Shown here in pieces: positions 20,321 to 31,565 of a stretch of DNA of 58,197 nt. The position numbers and the translations under genes are program-made. The stretch is from positions 1 to 58,197 of the forward strand of contig MQVO02000078.1 in assembly GCA_001986395.2 (NCBI GenBank), given 5' to 3'. The notes beneath the pieces are model-generated. The model saw only the letters and a program-made list of their open reading frames with translations, did not search any database and was not told where the DNA came from. Numbering within the stretch: position 1 is the stretch's first letter; each line of letters begins with the position of its first letter. Origin of the DNA: Irpex lacteus. Taxonomy: Eukaryota > Basidiomycota > Agaricomycetes > Polyporales > Irpicaceae.

Positions 20321-22960
20321 TTTTGCCATCTCTTCACCGGGTCCATTCCCGCTATCTCCCTTTCCACTCTGCGATCTCAACCTAATCTTATCTCCTTTGT
20401 CCGTGCCCTGCTTTATCTTTCTCTCCCTTCCCCTTGTCCATCTATCTGTCCGTCGCTGTCGTTCCTCTCTCCTTGCTTGATCGGCCAAATTCGGTCGTTA
20501 TGCTTATCTCCCCGCTTTGATTGCATGCATTTGATTTCATTTACCACTTCCTATTCACCGTTCCCTTCTACATCGGGTTCTTCCCAGCTCTATCATTTAA
20601 CTTCCTTATTGCCTCATCACCACCTCCCACCTCCCACCTTAGACCGTTCCTCACACTCCCACACTCCCCACCGGACACTCGGACTTCACGCTCGGACTCG
20701 CAACACCCTATCTCGGGTTGTACACACTCCTTTCCCCCGGTTCTTCGATCCCCACTTGTAGATGCTACTTAGTTCCCATTCGTCGTTCTTCGTTCTTTCC
20801 TTTACGTGGATGGATGCCAGATTTGCGTTTATCGCCGAGAACGGGAAACCGCTATCAGGCGCCCTCACTAGGGCGGTTGGGCAGGAACAGGAACAGGGCG
20901 ATATCAGAAGTGAACAAGACAAGACAGGGCAAGACGGCACTGGATAGGACGAGATACGGACAGAAGAAGCTTCGAAGATTGGACGAAGGACAGATAGGCA
21001 CCCTCCCGCGAGCGTTCTCCCCCGTCGATGTCGATGTCAATCTTGACGCGGCACGTTCTGGAAAGGCGAAAGTGGGGAAGCCTTTGTGGCACACGACACG
21101 ACACGACACATGCTCTTGTCGTGCACTCCCTGCTTTCGCTTTTGCTCAAGGAGTGCAGTGCCCCATCTGTCCACCTCCATCTGTCCATCTCTCTCTCGTC
21201 ACTGTCCTGTCCGGTCTCGTCTCGGTCTGTCCTGGTCGCCCTTCTTCTGCTTCAACCATCCGCCGTGCCCGGGTAGAACTACCAGATGCGGGGGTTCCGG
21301 AGAACACAACTCAATCTCGTAGTCAAACCTTATCGGACCTGTCGGCCTCTCGTGATTTTTCTTATCGCAGGGTCCAACGGCGTTTGAGAAAGGGTCTGCT
21401 GCGAGTGCGAGGTCTCCGATTCTTCATCATGTGCTATCGTCGATGCGGCGAGTTGCTGGCGGGCGTCCTGGGTTGCGGTACCTCCCTCCTGGACGCTCGA
21501 AGCTTCGATGCATGGGCAGCGCGGATGGGGTTTGCCACGCAATCATCGGTTTCGCGTCCATCTATCTTTTCTGCCTGTTGTTTTTCGATCTTGTTTTTCT
21601 GCTTCTGCTTTTACGTTTTGTTCAACTTCTATATTCCTTCTTCGAGTTTCAGCCAATCTTCTACCGCTTCAATCTTTCCTTATCTCTTGCTCTCACGAAT
21701 CGTGTGCTGACCATATGCTTGTTTCCTTTAGGTTTCGACTGCGTCTACGGCTCTGGCATCTGCGTCACCGTCGTGACGTGGTGTCTCGTCGAAGAAGGCC
21801 TCTGAAGTGGGTCACCGCCGGCTGACTCTGACATGATGCGTGGCGCCCATATCATTCAAGCTTCAGACACCCGTCTGTCCAAGTATCATCAAAATTAAAC
21901 CCTATAGGAAGTTACCAGGGGACTCCACCTCTCACACGTACGCATTGTTGGATACTGTACTATAAATTGAGTGTACTATTGTTTATTCCCTTTTTCTCTT
22001 TCTTCTTGTTCTTTTTCCTCCTGCCAGACGAGACATGTAGCCTTACAAACGACAAATGACACTGAATGACAACGTCAGCGGACGACGCTCGACGAGGTTT
22101 ATCCTCACCATCCTTATCTTGTGCCAGTGAAATACGTATACAGCTGCGTGTGACACAGAGTTTGTACGACGCACACTGGCATGCGAGCGTGCGTGTGATA
22201 TATGCGATTCTCTACGAAGAAGGCATAGTACACTCTGGAGACTAATTTAGGACACAGGAGATACGCCACAAAGGGTGCTTCGGTATCTTTTCCCTCCTTA
22301 TCACACCGTTTAGTGCTGTACCATGCACAGGAAGGGTAATCGTCATACATACTATCTGTGCGTTCTCGCGAAGCACCGCACTCAGGCACGGTGCTCGTTT
22401 ATCAGAGTTTTCTGGACGTCTGTCGATCGTTCGTGTCAATGCACACCAGTACTAGGATCAGCCTGTGGGCGAACGGTACTCACGCCTGAGGCCTGAGGCC
22501 TGAGTTGGATAGTCTCGCAAAAGCCGTCGTCGCATAAGTTTTATTACTGTACTTGATCACCGTGAAGCAGTGGTGAACTGGCCGCCATGAAATCTAAGTA
22601 ACTCGCGGAAGGTTATGCACAGCTTCCGATCCCCATTTAATCCTGCCAGCGTATTAAACCGCCAAATACATTTCTTTACACGAGTACGATACTTATACAA
22701 CTACTTATACAAACAGCCGAATGTGGCCAAGGAGAATGTCGAGGCATCGACAATCCGAACCCAAAACATCTAGAGAACACGAAAAGGAAAACGATGAGAC
22801 TACGAACAAATGCAAAAAAGGAACAACGATTAAGTATACAACTACGGGTATTTTCTAACAATCAACCACTAGAACTGCGCGTAACCATCTCCCAGCTCTC
22901 CTGACCCTCCTCTCCGTCCCGGTCACCATGCATAGTCACCCTAATCTTCGGCGGAGGTAG
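20321..22960. other. Pyrimidine-rich intergenic region
   Basis: The plus strand is CT-rich from 20200 to 21700, which creates a 330-codon plus-strand frame (20718-21710) of unnatural composition that I do not accept as a gene. A short ACACG run lies near 21090. From 21800 to 22960 I see only the heptamer repeat listed separately and the 3' flank of the SVOP-like gene. Confidence 0.45.
22484..22504. repeat. Three tandem copies of GCCTGAG
   Basis: Three perfect, adjacent copies of the heptamer GCCTGAG stand in non-coding DNA between the pyrimidine-rich region and the SVOP-like gene. No function is evident. Confidence 0.8.
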
Positions 22961-25761
22961 TCACAAGACATCCGTCTCTTTCGTATCCGGCAAGAAGAGG
23001 GCTGTGATCGTACACAAAAGCACGCCTCCACCAGCGAGGTAAAGTACCCCGGTCGAGTCGCCCAGGTGAGCTGCGGCCAGAGGCGCGATGATAGATGATA
23101 GGCGACCCCAGAAGGAGGCTAGTCCGCAGGCGGAGCCGCGCACGGCGGCGGGGAATGCTTCGGGTGTCCAACCGTAGAGGACCGCATTGAAAGTAGATTG
23201 GACTGGATGACATCAGGGTCAGCTACCTCAGTATTGTATGGTACAAAACAAGAACTTACAGAAGTATTCCATGGCGTTGAACCCGACGCTCGCAGCCGGG
23301 GTGGTGATCGTTGCGTACAAAAACAGACTGACACCCATAAGAGCTGATGATGATACCATGGCCCACTTGCGCCCGAAGCTTGGGATCTCAATGAGAGCTG
23401 CACCGAGGAGCACACCAGGGACGCCAACAACTGCAATGATGATGCTGGAAGTAACGATAGTCGTCATTAGCAAAATAGACGTAGCAAGGAAGAAAACAAC
23501 GTACTAGTTCCTGTAGGTAACATACGTCGACTCATTGGCAGCTGCACCACGGTCCGCGAGGAATTTGGGCAAGAAGTTGCCCGCAATCGTGAAACCCCTA
23601 CAAATGAATATCAGTTCATTGTCCGTACCGTACGCATGCAAAGTCACTCACCAGTAATCCGCAGCATAACAAATCCATGTCAAGACCGTTAACCGTGCCA
23701 TACCCCAACTCGAGAACAACGCCGAGAGATGACCAAGGTACTTCTTCGCGCCCTGGACCTTCGCCTCTGCGCCCCTCAATCTGTTGACCGGGCGAGCCTC
23801 GATATCGTCGATGTCTTCAGTGCTCCCAGTGACCTCGTCCTCACGAGTCTTGACATGTGCCCCGCCTTTACCCTTCGCTTTCGTGGAGTCCTCAGAGGAG
23901 TTCTCAGGCTGAACTGGAGGAAGACCGTCGACCTCTCCACATTCACGACACTGAGCAGCTTCAAAGGACTCTCGCTGCCGCTCCCTCTCTTCCCATTCCT
24001 TTTCACATGCCTCCAACTCGTCGATGGACAGCGAGTCCGCATCAACAGCAGCATCCGCGTGAATATTGTCCGTACGACTCCCACTCTGGAACACGGCGAA
24101 TGCCCTGACCATGCTTCCAGACTGCCTCTTATCGTTGAATGCCCGGACTCGGTTGATCACGTCTACAGCTTCTTGGTCTTTACCCTTCCCAACGAGGAAC
24201 TTGGGACTTTCTTCGAAGGTGAAGAGACCGAATCGAGCGATGAACGCCAGTACAGACAGACCTCCGATCGTGAACAGAGCGTATCTCCATCCGTAGTTGC
24301 TCGACTTGGTACAGCATGTTTCGTCTGAGATGGATATGCCTGGGCCGAGCTTTGAGCATGCGGGTAGGCCGGGAGTGCACGCGAACTTAGGAATAAGAGC
24401 CCAAGAGAGGAGCGATGTAATGACAACACCTGACAAGTGACCATGAATGGACTGTATGCGTGTATCATGAAACCGTATAACTCACCGACAGGCTGGAAGA
24501 CGCTCAAGGCAGCGAGCAGGTATCGCCGGTCCTACAGGAGCTCCATTAACACTAAACTCAGCGACATACGTCACAGAATTACTCACGTTCGGCAGAAACT
24601 CCAGCACGATAGTTGCGTCGATGGGAATGTTGCCACCAAGACCGAAGCCGATGAAGAACGTGATGGCACAGAGACCTGTCCAGTTATCCAGCGCGCCGAG
24701 TACAATCCCTGATAGCATATATGCGTTAGTATGAGGCATATAAACGGTCAAACCGCTGAAACGGACTGACCAAAGACGGCGACGATGCCAACAGTCAGGT
24801 TGAATGCCCATTTTCGCCCGATAATATCGACGAGCACACCCCAAACAAAGGCGCCAGCCGTCAATCCGGCGGAGAATACTGAAGAAAGCTATCAGGAATT
24901 TATCACTGGTACAGCATGTGTAATCTACCTACCACTGAATATATCGCCGTACTGATCATCTAAAACGAATAGCGATTGAGCAAGCAGGTTAGGGCTCCAA
25001 CTTGAAGAGAGAGTTTGACGCACCACTGATCCCTAACTCCTGCTGAATCCTGGGTGTCACCAAACTGAGAGCCTGCGCCCACATAAGATCGAGGGCGTAT
25101 CCAAACCCACAAAGGAAAAATCTACACATGAAGTCGTCAAACTCACGTCAAGCCTATTCCAGAACGACTACCCTACTCACATGCACCACTGATATCTCCC
25201 CATCCCTCCCTTATCCAATGCGCTCTGCACCACCGCCGTCTTCATCTCCAACACAGTCGGTCCAGTCGGACTTTCCTCCATGCCGACTACAAACGTAGAT
25301 GTTGGGCGACGGATGAGCGAAGGACGAGAATATTGCGAGAAATGAGATGGGCCTGGACGGTTCGACTGGTAGCTGAACCTCGGCTGGGAGTAGTTGGAAT
25401 AATGCGAATGGGTGTGATGCGAGTGGCGGTGCTGGCTGTAGCCTGAGTGGCGATTATCGCGTCCGGGGACACGATGCTGAGTACTGGCGTTACCCACAAC
25501 GTCCCCTGTCTCTGTGGTATCGCTAAATGCGCTCGTAGACCTCTCTCTACCCTGTTGATCGGGAGTCTCGCTGGACGGCAGGAGCGTATACCCGGACGAG
25601 CTTCCCGCTCCAACCACGTTGGAGGCGAATTGGCGAATAGACTTGGTGAGGGAGTTGGTGTCGGAAGTAGACCCTCGAGTCGACGACGTGGCACGAGATG
25701 AAGTAGAGGTGCCTGCGCGACGGTCAGGACTAGAGACAGCTTGCGCGTACGATCTGTTCAT
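22961..25761 (-). CDS. MFS transporter, SVOP/SV2-like, with long N-terminal tail
   Basis: About ten exons can be followed from the ATG at 25761 to the stop at 22961, roughly 780 residues. A cytosolic tail of about 190 residues is rich in Ser, His and Tyr (SGYSQHRHSHHTHSHYSNYSQ). TM1 then starts with RYQWCIFFLCGFGYALDLMWAQ, the hallmark of fungal SVOP-like MFS proteins. Other family segments are VFSAGLTAGAFVWGVLVDIIGRKWAF, FFIGFGLGGNIPIDATIVLEFLP, CCTKSSNYGWRYALFTIGG, and the last exon GWTPEAFPAAVRGSACGLAS. The central cytosolic loop (about 24,080-23,740) is long, acidic and coiled-coil-like, and contains a QCREC pair of cysteines. It ends before SSWGMARLTVLTWICYAADYWG. The substrate is unknown; distant relatives move sugars or organic ions. 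Confidence 0.88.
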
Positions 25762-28310
25762 TGTGCAAGCGTTGGACTAGTTATAAGGATCGACCCTGGT
25801 GGAAACAGTCACGCGCCGAGGGAGAAGATAGCGGCAGAAACACGGGGCAGTCGAAGGCGTTCGACGTCGAGGCGGATATGGAAATGAATGGCGTAGAGGC
25901 ACCAGAAGAACGTTATGCAAAGAGAGTTCAAACTCTGCACGTCCGAGATGGCGGGAATGTGGCACGAGTACTTGTGTATTTTCAAACAGAATGAAGGTGA
26001 ACACTGGCCACGCAAACGAGAGTGGCGAGGAAGAGGTGAGAATGGAGGTTGGAGCGACGAGTTTGTCGACGAGCGAAGGGAGGGTGATGACGGCGCAGTC
26101 AGGTGATTGAGTTTATGTTGGCCGTGCGAAGTGGCCGGGCGGTTGATCGACAGCCAAGGCAAGTGGAAAGCCATATACGTCGAGCGAGCCCCGGTCGGGA
26201 TACCGTGAGGCCATATACGTCGGACGGTGGGAAGCGAAGCCAGAGCAGCGGTGACCAACAACGTCGAGATGATAGAGTTGCGTTGGTGTCAGGAATTCGA
26301 TAGCGTTCAATATCGAGACAATATCCGGGAAGAAATTAGTACCATGTCCAGCAGGAAAACAGTTGTATATGTAGGCGAAGGAAATGTTGATGAGTGAGTC
26401 GAAACCATGTAGTGGATTTGGCACTTACGGAGACCTCGTGAAACGTTGAGTACACCGTAACACCACTAATTCGGTGACACAGAGAAGGCCAGCAATCTGG
26501 AAGAGAAGTACAAGGATTAGCATAGCATGTCGGCTTCAGGTACCACTAGTGAAGTTGCAAAGGCACGCGAACTGCAGATGGTATGCAACAATTGGAGGCG
26601 TATCGCGTCTCTCCAGTAGCGACAGGGAGACGATTCAAGGGTGGAGGCGTGCAGAACATACTTAGCGTGACTATATGCGACCACCGACGGCGGATAAGGG
26701 CAGAAGAGATGCCGCACGAGTGGATCTTCGAGCTCAAAGACAGTTGAAGATGGAGGTCGCAAGGAAAGAAGAGAGACAGCGAGGCCGAGGACCAAACATC
26801 CCTGTTTTCTATGTTTGGCCTGTGACAGCTCAAGGAAGAAGTCACGTCTTTCTAAACCAGTATTGTAGGCGCATCGAGTAACGGTATCTCAGCGTGACGG
26901 GCGTTCCGTCTGCTCACTGTGTGTGGTACCAATTGACACTCCCCATTCCGAGTCGACGCCCCGGTATCGCAACATGCTGTACATAGAGCAGCTTTCGGAA
27001 AGAGGCGCATGACTCACGTACATTTATATTCGTAGAGTAATACTGGCGTGGCCAATCTCACAGTCGTCACGGCCCTACAGCACGAGTCACGTCAACACCC
27101 AACGCACAGCAACGTCCGTAAACGTGGCACTCACAGACGAAAACGGCAAAAGAAGTAGAAGCAATAGGCGCATCAAGCAGCGGCGACAGCGACGACAATG
27201 CCATTTCCATAGATGCAGGACCCAATCGGGGGTGGGGGGACGATGACGTCGACAGGAGGAGTGCATCGTTTGGCTGCCGGATTTGGACAAGCCGGTTTTG
27301 ATGGCGGAGTTTGATAGAGTTCCCACGGCCGTCGGTCCACAATGCGTCTCTCCACCGCTACTAGCAGTATGAGCAGCAAAGCATTCACAATGCCAGACGA
27401 CGTCTCTAGAACGACCCGCACTTTTTACCTCTTGACTGCGAGTGGTCCAACATGATAAAGGTACATAACATACTTAATGTTTCTCGCCGTTCACACAAAC
27501 GTTCATTGTTTTCAAGACAGAGACTTTAGAAATTCAAGGATTCCCTTCACAAATCAATTTTTATTCTCTTTCCATAAAGTCTGGGTCAACCACAAATAGC
27601 TGTACGAAGCGATCAAGTCACATTTTCCACGGGCTGCATAACGCAGTCCTACGCCGTAAGGTCCCTGCATTCCCATCACAAAAAATATTCACCCTAATCA
27701 TGTTATCACCCCTTTTAATGAAGCTCTTTACCTCGCAGGTGGCGAGGAGTCCACCCCTTGCCTAGCATACTACGGCAGTTTCTACAGGGCAGGATTTCTA
27801 GTGATGAGAACAAAGTGAACGAGAGATACTTATAGCCTATAGGGATAGAAAGAAGAATACTTATAGCCATGCGCTGCGTTATACACGAGACTGCGATCAA
27901 AGGGAGCGGTGAAATGAGGACGCGAGTGAATATCGTGTGGCGGTCGACTCAGTCGCATGTCTAGTAATGGCTAACGCCAAACCGGTCCGATCGCCGAGGC
28001 ACCATCCTGTACGTACGGTCCACCGCTTTACTGCCTTATCAGGAAGTCATTTTTCATGCAATTTGATGGCGGGGTTTCAATCCCTCTCAGTACTCCGACT
28101 CTACGTAGCAGCCTCTCCATAGAAACAGGTGCGGAACTTATGAATTATTAGCCCTGCTCCTGGCCAGACCTAATCCACATGTATATCCGCAGCAGCTGAC
28201 TGGTGCGGACCTGTCGATCCGAGTATTTTTTTGCAGCGATGCATGAGGCGTATTTGAGCGACGTTCCGAGATCGGCAACTTCAACAAGTTACCACGTTGC
28301 TGCTTAGAAG
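25762..28310. other. Intergenic region between divergent genes
   Basis: No supported gene. The sequence GCCATATACGTCG occurs twice about 38 bp apart near 26170-26222. A minus-strand frame at 27173-27421 begins with a hydrophobic stretch but has no family or splicing. The segment ATACTTATAGCC occurs twice near 27825-27870. Confidence 0.4.
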
Positions 28311-28317
28311 TATAAAT
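28311..28317 (+). promoter_or_regulatory. Possible TATA box of the endoglucanase gene
   Basis: TATAAAT stands 78 bp upstream of the ATG at 28389 in otherwise mixed sequence, a common distance for a TATA element of a secreted fungal enzyme gene. Confidence 0.45.
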
Positions 28318-28388
28318 GTAAGGAGCTAAGTGCAACCGACTTCGCTTTACCCTCACTCGACAAAGTCAACTTGAAGCTCTTGAGTATC

Positions 28389-29843
28389 ATGTTCAGAACT
28401 GTATCCGTCGTCCTTGCCCTCGCAGCAGTCGTTAGGCCTGCCCTGGCACAGGCCCTCCCTCGCCTCGGAGGTGTCAACACTGCTGGCTACGATTTCACAG
28501 TGGTGTGAATTTTCCCCTATGCTCATATATGCAACACTGATGATGTAACGTAGTACAAGAATGGTACCTACAAACCATCTTATGGCATTCCTCCCGCCTC
28601 ACAATACTCTCACTTCACGGCCGAGGGTGTCAACCTCTACCGCATTCGTGAGTGCTATCCAACCTCTCAATCTGCAGCAGCTCTGATGCCTCCTATCATA
28701 TGCAGCATTTGGTGTGCACGTTTAACTCTTCTAACGTTTCGATATCTGACAAAACGTTGGCATCAGCATGGCAGTTGATGACTCCTACCCTCGGTGGTAC
28801 CATCGACAGCGGGTTCTTCTCAACCTATGATACCACAGTACAGGCTGCTCTGAACTCTGGACCTAATGTTCATGTTATTATTGACGTCGTACGTGGATTT
28901 TTGAACTTCCCTATGATCTCTTGAATGACTCGGATGTTTCGGGTAGCACAACTATGCTCGCTGGAACGGCAAGGTCATCGGCCAGGGTGGCCCCACCAAT
29001 GCCCAGTTCACGAGCCTGTGGACACAGCTCGCTCAGAAGTACAGCAGGTACAATCGCACCATATTTGGTATCATGAACGAGCCCCACGATGTGGGCAATG
29101 TGACCCTTTGGGTTGACACCGTCCAGCAAACCGTGAACGCAATTCGCAAAGCTGGTGCTGCCAACTACTTGCTTCTTCCTGGAAGTAGCTACGCTGCTGC
29201 TGGGGCTTTCGCTACTCAAGCTGGTCCTGCTCTTGTCAAGGTCACGGACCCTCTTGGTGGAATCGACAAGCTCGTCTTCGATGGTGCGAGTGCTTTCGAG
29301 TTGCTCCTCAGGTTTTGGTTTATTTCTAGCTTGGGGTATTGACGGCTTCTCATAGTACATCAATACATCGATAGCGACGGCAGTGGAACACACAAAGAGT
29401 GCACTACAGTAAGTTAACTCTGATATGGATGTGTAAAAATATAAATGCCGGGGATCAATAGGATGGCGTCTCGGCCCTCCAAGGCCTCGTCTCTTTCCTC
29501 CAGAAGAACGGTAACAGGCAAGCCATACTGAGCGAGACCGGAGGTGGAAGCACAGCTAGCTGCGAGAAGTTGTGAGCATCATAATTTGATTTGACCAATT
29601 CTGAGCGATAATCGCATTTCAGCCTGGCCAGCGAGCTCGCCTACGTCAAGAGTGCGTACCCAAATCTTGCCGGTTTCGCTATGTAAGTGATGTTGAGATC
29701 TTCGTGTTTAAATGAAGATGTTGTTCATCTGTTATAGCTGGTCTGCTGGTGCCTTCAGCACCTCTTACAACCTGTCGGTAGTGCCCAACGGCAACGAGGA
29801 TCAGCCAATTTGGACCCAAGCCGTCAAGCCCTACCTTCCTTGA
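28389..29843 (+). CDS. Secreted endo-beta-1,4-glucanase, GH5
   Basis: Nine exons join in phase: 28389-28502, 28554-28647, 28706-28711, 28767-28888, 28947-29283, 29356-29408, 29462-29571, 29623-29682 and 29738-29843, for 333 residues. A signal peptide covers residues 1-20 (cleavage after RPALA). The GH5 fold is shown by RIPFAWQ, the HNYARWN strand at 113-119, the acid/base glutamate 157 in IMNEPHD, DVHQYID near 224, and the nucleophile glutamate 267 in LSETGGG. The sequence resembles subfamily 5 cellulases, which cut cellulose internally outside the cell. There is no carbohydrate-binding module. The third exon is only 6 nt; it supplies the Phe-Ala of the RIPFAWQ motif, so skipping it would remove conserved residues without shifting frame. 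Confidence 0.92.
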
Positions 29844-30367
29844 GAAATAGTGCAGCTCGACAAATTTTCTTCTTCAGACTTAGCTCTGTATTTGTCTTGC
29901 GCGAGTAACTATCCACCCTCCTGGTACCACATTAAGCGGTGTAAGGCGATCGACTGCGTCCGATGAGTGCTTTAACAACCTGCAATAGAATCAGTAGTTT
30001 AACCTTCAGTGGCGGGCGCGAGCACTACTTACTCTTTCAACTTATCACAGATTCGGTCACCGGTGGTAAGTTACACTCAGACTCGCGCTGGAAAGTGATC
30101 CGTCCCCTCTTATTGCAGTCATAAAGCCCTAGAACATTGCCGGTGACCGCTCCGTCGATCAAACCATTGAACCCATGGAGACGAGATACTGCCCCGTATT
30201 TTTGGTGACCAATCGTAAGCCAAGGTCGGTGATGGTCCGGATGTCGTTAGTCTTGTGAAAGATAGAGATATAGATGGGTGTTTACAGGGAGCGACAGGAG
30301 CGACTAAATGTATAATAAGCACAAGCAGCACTTAGCGCACCATATAAAATGAGCGAAATGAGCGATG
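29844..30367. other. Convergent 3' flank of GH5 and BTB genes
   Basis: Between two convergent genes. No frame or repeat of note was seen. Confidence 0.4.
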
Positions 30368-31565
30368 TTACTAAGGCGTCACAGTCAACATCAAGCGATA
30401 CGTGGGAAACTCAGCTCGGAAACTCACCTTAAACGATGTCCATTTCACGATGACCCTCTCAATATGCGCCTCCACAGACATTTTGCAGTCGGGACAAACC
30501 ACTGTCGCAATGAAGGCCTGCATAATTATCTCGATTTCCGGCCTTGATATCGCTATGATGGGGTTAACACGACGAAGCGTCAGTACCTTTTGGCGCGATC
30601 TAAGAGCACAGGTTGCTCACCGGGAGTTGCATCGTAGAATACCCGTGCACCTGCCAGATGATACGCCTCACTCAAGACTTGCCTCTGTGCGACCGAACAA
30701 TACGGCTTCTCCTCGTGAGGGAAGATTTTCTCGTTGAGGATTTCTCTCAGTCCGTCTTTCCGCGACGCGTGCATGTGATGCAGCCGTTGGAGGTATTTCG
30801 TACCCATGATATCAGTGATGCACGTCGGAAGATCGTACACTTTGACGTCTAACGTATACGAAGACGCTCCAACGGCGAGGTCCTCCAGCCCATGCGAGGC
30901 AGCGAGAGTATAAGTATCGATGGATCGAAAAGGGGCGTAGTTGAGGACGGTGTCGTGTAGAGGTGTGCCGCGTGAAAGGTATTGAGGAAGTAATAGCCCA
31001 TATTCTTCAAAGACTGGCAGAGAAGCGGCTAAACGTTCGAAGGGTGGTTGATAGTTGTCACAGGGCATGACATAGATACAATGCAGGACGATGTTTAAAA
31101 TGTCTGAGGGTTGAGGCACGGAGAGTGTGAGAGGATTTTCCTTCGTAGGCTCCGATCCCGGGATGAGCAGTCCATCAAAGTTGTTTTGCGAGGCCGTTAT
31201 GAGTCTATGGTAGTGCACGACAAAGAATACCGTGTCTAAAGAGACGAGGATGACATTAGGCGGGAGGATTTCAAGATTGGCGTGGAGATGGAATGCATTT
31301 GAGACCAGTATGGTACGCCCACTGACACTGGGGATGAAGGGTGGGTCGTCTGAAGGAGATCCGATCTAAAGCCGGCACGAAAGACAATAGTCAGAAGTCA
31401 GGGATAATCAAAGGCCCAAGACGAGCTTACGGGTGTCATTGGGATCATGTTTCTCGACTCGTCCAGAGTGCCATACACGCCATCGATGTCGCTTGAGGGC
31501 AGCACATATCCAACTTCGTGGGTTTGCGCCGGGACGAATGCTTGTGAGGTGAAGTAATCCGACAT
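30368..31565 (-). CDS. BTB/POZ domain protein, paralog 2
   Basis: Exons 31565-31431, 31365-30621 and 30552-30428 join in phase. They encode MSDYFTSQAF..., then the BTB core LPPNVILVSLDTVFFVVHYHRLITAS and VLHCIYVMPCDNY, then HGLEDLAVGASSYTLDVKVYDLP and the CPDC exon. The first three introns match those of paralog 1, and exon 3 is again 125 nt. For the last exon I find only an acceptor (GCCTTAG) followed directly by TAA at 30370-30368. The stop codon would then be an exon by itself, giving 335 residues, and the KRTI end of the other two paralogs is absent. That end is uncertain. The overall resemblance to paralog 1 is closer than to paralog 3. A CUL3-adaptor role is possible but not shown. Confidence 0.8.

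Noticed and set aside
20718..21710. 330-codon plus-strand open frame
   Set aside because: It arises from pyrimidine-rich DNA; the translation is rich in Ser, Arg, Cys and Phe with no domain, several other frames are open in the same place, and there is no splice structure.
27173..27421. Short minus-strand frame with a hydrophobic start and Pro-rich part
   Set aside because: No cleavage motif, no family, no splice partner; judged chance.
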